A DNA stretch of 10,203 nucleotides from assembly GCA_020866945.1 (NCBI GenBank), contig JAJBVW010000050.1, positions 1 through 10,203 on the forward strand, written 5' to 3'. Positions 6,392 to 10,203 of the stretch are shown piece after piece (position 1 is the first letter of the stretch; every line of letters begins with the position of its first letter). The DNA is from Oscillospiraceae bacterium. Its GTDB lineage: Bacteria; Bacillota; Clostridia; Oscillospirales; Oscillospiraceae. The notes below the pieces were generated by a model. The model saw only the letters and a program-made list of their open reading frames with translations, had not been told where the DNA came from and ran no database searches. A program made the translations under genes and the position numbers.

Positions 6392-6433
6392 TAAAATCTT
6401 AAAATTTCACAAAAAACAGGAGAGAGTGAATTT

Positions 6434-6931
6434 ATGAAAAAAGTAGCTATTGTCATGGGCAGCGACAGTGACCTGCCTGTGGTGGAGAAAGCGGCGGACA
6501 CCCTGCGCCGCTATCAGGTGCCGTTTGAGATGCACATTTTCTCCGCCCACCGCACCCCGGAGGAGGCCCGCGCCTTCGCCCAGGGAGCCAGGGAGGCGGG
6601 CATTGGCGTTATCATTGCCGCCGCGGGCAAGGCGGCCCATTTGGCTGGGGCCTTGGCTGCCAACACTACGCTTCCCATCATTGGAATACCTCTGAAATCC
6701 ACCGTCCTTGACGGCGTTGACGCCCTGCTTTCAACAGTGCAGATGCCCTCCGGCATACCTGTGGCCACTGTTGCCATTGACGGCGCGGTCAACGCCGCCT
6801 TGCTGTCTATGGAGATACTGGCCCTTTCCGACGAGACCCTTGCGGCGGCGCTGGAACAGACGCGGGCGGAAGAAACGGCCCGCGTGCTGGAAAAGAACGC
6901 CGCCATCGAGGCTAAATATAATAATAACTAA
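6434..6931 (+). CDS. purE: 5-(carboxyamino)imidazole ribonucleotide mutase / AIR carboxylase
   Basis: PurE makes CAIR in de novo purine synthesis. It has 165 residues, the class I length. Motifs: GSDSDLP (9-15) binding the phosphate, SAHRTPE (37-43), AAGKAAHLAGALAANT (63-78), and LLSTVQMPSGIPVATVAIDGA (about 98-118). AGGAGAG lies 9 bases before the ATG. It is the first gene of the operon, behind the riboswitch. No purK follows; purC comes next after 33 bases. Class I PurE usually partners PurK, and the usual GGAAHLPG loop is here GKAAHLAG. The enzyme may act on AIR and CO2 directly, or PurK may lie elsewhere; this cannot be decided here. Confidence 0.96.
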   Translation: MKKVAIVMGSDSDLPVVEKAADTLRRYQVPFEMHIFSAHRTPEEARAFAQGAREAGIGVIIAAAGKAAHLAGALAANTTLPIIGIPLKSTVLDGVDALLSTVQMPSGIPVATVAIDGAVNAALLSMEILALSDETLAAALEQTRAEETARVLEKNAAIEAKYNNN

Positions 6932-6951
6932 AATAACTAAACAAAAGATAT

Positions 6952-6956
6952 GGAGG
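6952..6956 (+). promoter_or_regulatory. Ribosome binding site deciding the purC start
   Basis: GGAGG sits 8 bases before ATG 6965. The in-frame ATG at 6950 overlaps this site and has no Shine-Dalgarno of its own, so 6965 is the start. Confidence 0.85.
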
Positions 6957-6964
6957 ACGCAATC

Positions 6965-7672
<708 letters not shown>

Positions 7673-7696
7673 GGCGAACTTATAAATAGGAGATAG

Positions 7697-9139
7697 ATGA
7701 GCAATATACATGAAGAATGTGGGGTCTGGGGCATTTTTGCCCCTGGCCGAACCAATGTGGCCGCCTCCGCCTACTATGGACTTTTCGCCCTTCAGCACCG
7801 GGGGCAGGAGAGCTGCGGCATCGTAATCAACGACGACGGGCTTTTCAGCTTTTATAAGGACGTGGGCCTTGTCAGCGAGGTGTTCAGCCGCTCCGTGCTG
7901 GAATCCCTGCCGGAGGGGAACATGGCCGTGGGCCATGTCCGCTACGGCACCACCGGCGGCAGCGGGAGGGAAAACTGCCAGCCCATTGTGGTGAACCACA
8001 TCAAGGGCCGTATGGCCCTGTCCCACAACGGAAATCTGGTGAACTCTGCCGAGCTGCGCCGGACCCTGGAGCTGCAAGGCTCCATCTTCCATACCTCCAG
8101 CGATACGGAGGTCATTTCCTATGTGATAACCAAGGAGCGGCTCACCGCTCCCTCCATCGAGCAGGCGGTGAATCAGGCCATGTACCAGCTCAAGGGAGCC
8201 TATTCCCTGGTTATCATGTCCCCGTCCAAGCTGCTGGCTGTGCGGGATGAGCATGGCTTCCGCCCCCTGTGCTACGGTGTGCGGGAGGACGGGGCCTATG
8301 TGGTGGCCTCAGAGACCTGCGCCCTGGAGGCGGTTCAGGCCCAGTATATCCGGGATCTGGAGCCGGGGGAGATACTGGTCTTTACCAAAGACGGGGTGCA
8401 AAGCATACGGGATCACTGCGGCAAGGCCCCGAAAACCACCTGCATATTTGAGCATATCTACTTCGCCCGCTCCGATTCCGTTGTGGACGGCGTGTGCGTC
8501 CACGAGGCCCGGATTCGGGCGGGTCAGCGGCTGGCTCTGCGTCATCCTGTGGAGGCGGACGTGGTCATCGGCGTGCCGGATTCAGGTCTGGACGCGGCTC
8601 TGGGCTATGCCAGAGCCTCCGGCATCCCCTACGGGGTGGGCTTTATCAAAAACCGCTATATAGGCCGCACCTTCATCTCACCCGGTCAGACCGCCAGGGA
8701 GGATTTGGTGAAAATTAAGCTGAACCCCGTGTCCAGTGTGGTGCGGGGCAAGCGGCTGGTGGTCATTGACGACTCCATCGTCCGTGGTACCACCAGCGCT
8801 CGCATCGTAGGCCTACTGCGGGAGGCGGGAGCGAAAGAGGTGCATATGCGCATATCTGCGCCGCCCTTCTTAAATCCATGCTACTACGGCACGGACATCG
8901 ACTCGCGGGAGAATCTGGTAGCCTGTCATCATACGGTGGAGGAGACGGCCCGCCTCATCGGGGCGGATACCCTGGGGTACCTTCCGGCGGAGGATTTGTG
9001 CTATCTGCTGGGGAGCGATAAGGCGGAGGGCTTCTGCGACGCCTGCTTCACCAATCGCTATCCCACGGAAATACCCGCCGAGGGCGGCAAGAGCCGCTTT
9101 GAATACAAAATAAGCGAGGGGAGAGGCAGACATGAATAA
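7697..9139 (+). CDS. purF: Amidophosphoribosyltransferase (glutamine PRPP amidotransferase)
   Basis: PurF transfers ammonia from glutamine to PRPP, the committed first step of purine synthesis. The 480-residue protein starts with a seven-residue propeptide MSNIHEE that would be removed to expose the N-terminal nucleophile Cys8 of CGVWGIF. The glutaminase domain shows ALQHRGQES (31-39) and GHVRYGTTG (79-87). The phosphoribosyltransferase domain has VVIDDSIVRGTTS (355-367), the PRPP loop. C249, C395, C447 and C450 match the four ligands of the 4Fe-4S cluster in the B. subtilis-type enzyme, which makes it oxygen-labile and fits an anaerobe. FARSDS has Ser where FARPDS is usual. AGGAG lies 4 bases before the ATG. 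The end overlaps purM by 8 bases (ATGAATAA), so translation is coupled. Confidence 0.97.
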   Translation: MSNIHEECGVWGIFAPGRTNVAASAYYGLFALQHRGQESCGIVINDDGLFSFYKDVGLVSEVFSRSVLESLPEGNMAVGHVRYGTTGGSGRENCQPIVVNHIKGRMALSHNGNLVNSAELRRTLELQGSIFHTSSDTEVISYVITKERLTAPSIEQAVNQAMYQLKGAYSLVIMSPSKLLAVRDEHGFRPLCYGVREDGAYVVASETCALEAVQAQYIRDLEPGEILVFTKDGVQSIRDHCGKAPKTTCIFEHIYFARSDSVVDGVCVHEARIRAGQRLALRHPVEADVVIGVPDSGLDAALGYARASGIPYGVGFIKNRYIGRTFISPGQTAREDLVKIKLNPVSSVVRGKRLVVIDDSIVRGTTSARIVGLLREAGAKEVHMRISAPPFLNPCYYGTDIDSRENLVACHHTVEETARLIGADTLGYLPAEDLCYLLGSDKAEGFCDACFTNRYPTEIPAEGGKSRFEYKISEGRGRHE

Positions 9140-10172
9140 CAGCTATAGCGAAAGCTACGCCGCCGCCGGGGTGGACATCACCGCCGGGTATAAGGCGGTG
9201 GAGCTGATGAAGGAGCATATCGCCCGCACCACCACGCCGGGGGTCATCGGCAGCGTGGGGGGCTTCGGCGGCCTGTTCGCCCCAGACCTGACCGGCATGA
9301 AGGAGCCGGTGCTGGTATCCGGCACGGACGGGGTCGGCACGAAGCTGAAGTTGGCCTTTTTGATGGACAAGCACGACACCGTGGGCATCGACTGTGTCGC
9401 CATGTGTGCCAACGACGTTTTGTGCTGCGGGGCGCGGCCTCTGTTCTTCCTGGACTATATCGCCTGCGGCAAGAACGACCCGGCCCGTATCGCCAGCATC
9501 GTTTCCGGCGTGGCGGAGGGCTGCGTCCAGGCCGGGGCTGCCCTGATCGGCGGGGAGACGGCGGAAATGCCCGGCTTCTATCCGGCGGAGGAGTACGACC
9601 TGGCCGGCTTTGTGGTGGGCATCGTGGACAGGGAAAAAATGCTGGATAATTCCACCATGAAACCGGGGGACGTTATTTTGGCCCTGCCCTCCAGCGGCGT
9701 CCACTCCAATGGTTTCTCTCTGGTGCGGAAAATATTTCATGTAGAGACGGCGGATATAAAATCCCCCTGCGCGGCCCTGGGCGGGGCCTCCATCGGGGAG
9801 GCCCTTCTGACGCCCACGAAGATATACATAAAGCCCATGCTGGCCCTGATGGATGCCGTCACGGTCAAGGGCGTCAGCCATATCACCGGCGGCGGCTTTT
9901 ATGAAAACATCCCCCGCAGCATCAAGGCGGGCCTTGGGGCGAAAATCGAGAAATCCGCCGTGCGGGTGCTGCCCATCTTCGACCTTATCCAAAAGACCGG
10001 GGACATCCCGGAACGGGATATGTTCAACACCTTCAACATGGGCGTGGGCATGACCGCCGTAGTGGATAAATCCGACGTGGATAAGGCCATCGAGATTCTC
10101 CGTGCTAACGGGGAGAATGCCTATATTCTGGGCGAGCTTGTGGAGAGCGACGAGCGGGTGACCTTATGCTGA
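9132..10172 (+). CDS. purM: Phosphoribosylformylglycinamidine cyclo-ligase (AIR synthetase)
   Basis: PurM closes the imidazole ring of FGAM with ATP to give AIR, the substrate for the PurE step. The 346-residue length is typical. Motifs in order: GTDGVGTKLKLAF for ATP/Mg binding, DCVAMCANDVLCCGARPLFF, GGETAEMPGFY, LPSSGVHSNGFSLVRK, HITGGGFYENIPR, and FNMGVGM near the C-terminus. The start overlaps the end of purF, and a GAGGGGAGAGG stretch just upstream supplies the ribosome binding site. The stop overlaps the purN start by 7 bases. No anomaly is seen. Confidence 0.97.
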   Translation: MNNSYSESYAAAGVDITAGYKAVELMKEHIARTTTPGVIGSVGGFGGLFAPDLTGMKEPVLVSGTDGVGTKLKLAFLMDKHDTVGIDCVAMCANDVLCCGARPLFFLDYIACGKNDPARIASIVSGVAEGCVQAGAALIGGETAEMPGFYPAEEYDLAGFVVGIVDREKMLDNSTMKPGDVILALPSSGVHSNGFSLVRKIFHVETADIKSPCAALGGASIGEALLTPTKIYIKPMLALMDAVTVKGVSHITGGGFYENIPRSIKAGLGAKIEKSAVRVLPIFDLIQKTGDIPERDMFNTFNMGVGMTAVVDKSDVDKAIEILRANGENAYILGELVESDERVTLC

Positions 10173-10203
10173 AGGCCCGTGTTGCCGTTTTTGTTTCCGG
10201 GGG
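10166..10203 (+). CDS. purN: Phosphoribosylglycinamide formyltransferase, N-terminal fragment (window edge)
   Basis: ATG 10166 overlaps the purM stop as ATGCTGA and opens MLKARVAVFVSG, the usual beginning of PurN (family LAVLVSGGGTN). Only 12 codons plus two bases are inside the window. PurN uses 10-formyl-THF to formylate GAR, and purM-purN is the standard order. It is too short for a sequence-only call, but the motif and position together make it likely. Confidence 0.8.
   Translation, partial: MLKARVAVFVSG

Noticed and set aside
6059..6433. A guanine riboswitch or PurR operator controlling the pur operon
   Set aside because: I find no purine-aptamer loop motifs and no paired PurR-box-like CGAA elements. 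The pfl-motif 3' element explains the leader better.
6237..6437. A 66-codon frame across the purE leader
   Set aside because: It starts inside the -35 box and crosses the riboswitch and terminator. It has no plausible ribosome binding site downstream of the promoter.
9048..9992. A 314-codon open frame antisense to purM
   Set aside because: It is a GC-driven shadow of the intact, motif-rich purM gene.

Overview
The window looks like chromosomal DNA of an anaerobic Clostridia, most likely Oscillospiraceae/Ruminococcaceae-type. The reasons are the SCIFF peptide with its radical-SAM maturase (a hallmark of Clostridia), a 255-codon glutamate 5-kinase without a PUA domain, a purE-C-F-M-N operon without purK, a B. 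subtilis-type iron-sulfur PurF, and consensus sigma-A promoters with AAGGAGG-type ribosome binding sites. The genes are GC-rich and the control regions AT-rich. There are no mobile elements, tRNA, rRNA or CRISPR arrays.

Layout. (1) Positions 1-773: a consensus promoter, a very acidic secreted lipoprotein with ASGE repeats, and a long terminator hairpin. (2) 779-2932: proline synthesis genes proB and proA on the + strand, closed by a strong terminator. proB carries a one-base deletion near 1096-1100 that splits it into two frames. (3) 2931-6058, on the - strand: scfA (52-residue Cys-rich ranthipeptide precursor), a terminator, scfB (radical-SAM/SPASM thioether-forming maturase), and a PLP-dependent Orn/Lys/Arg-type decarboxylase whose start codon overlaps the scfB stop as ATGA. 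(4) 6059-6433: intergenic region with a promoter and what I read as a ZMP/ZTP (pfl-motif) riboswitch with an overlapping terminator. (5) 6434-10203: purE, purC, purF, purM and the first codons of purN, tightly packed or overlapping.

How the genes work together. The pur genes carry the middle steps of de novo IMP synthesis. Their leader would sense ZMP/ZTP, the intermediate that builds up when 10-formyl-THF is short, and release transcription. ProB and ProA would convert glutamate to glutamate semialdehyde, but ProB is not intact as sequenced. The scf locus makes a thioether-bridged peptide. Its precursor is unusual: it has a seventh cysteine (C13), and Gly37 stands where, as I recall it, the characterised homologue CteA has its Thr bridge acceptor. 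The maturase is separated from the precursor by a terminator and is translationally coupled to an amino acid decarboxylase. These scf features are the most interesting part of the window.
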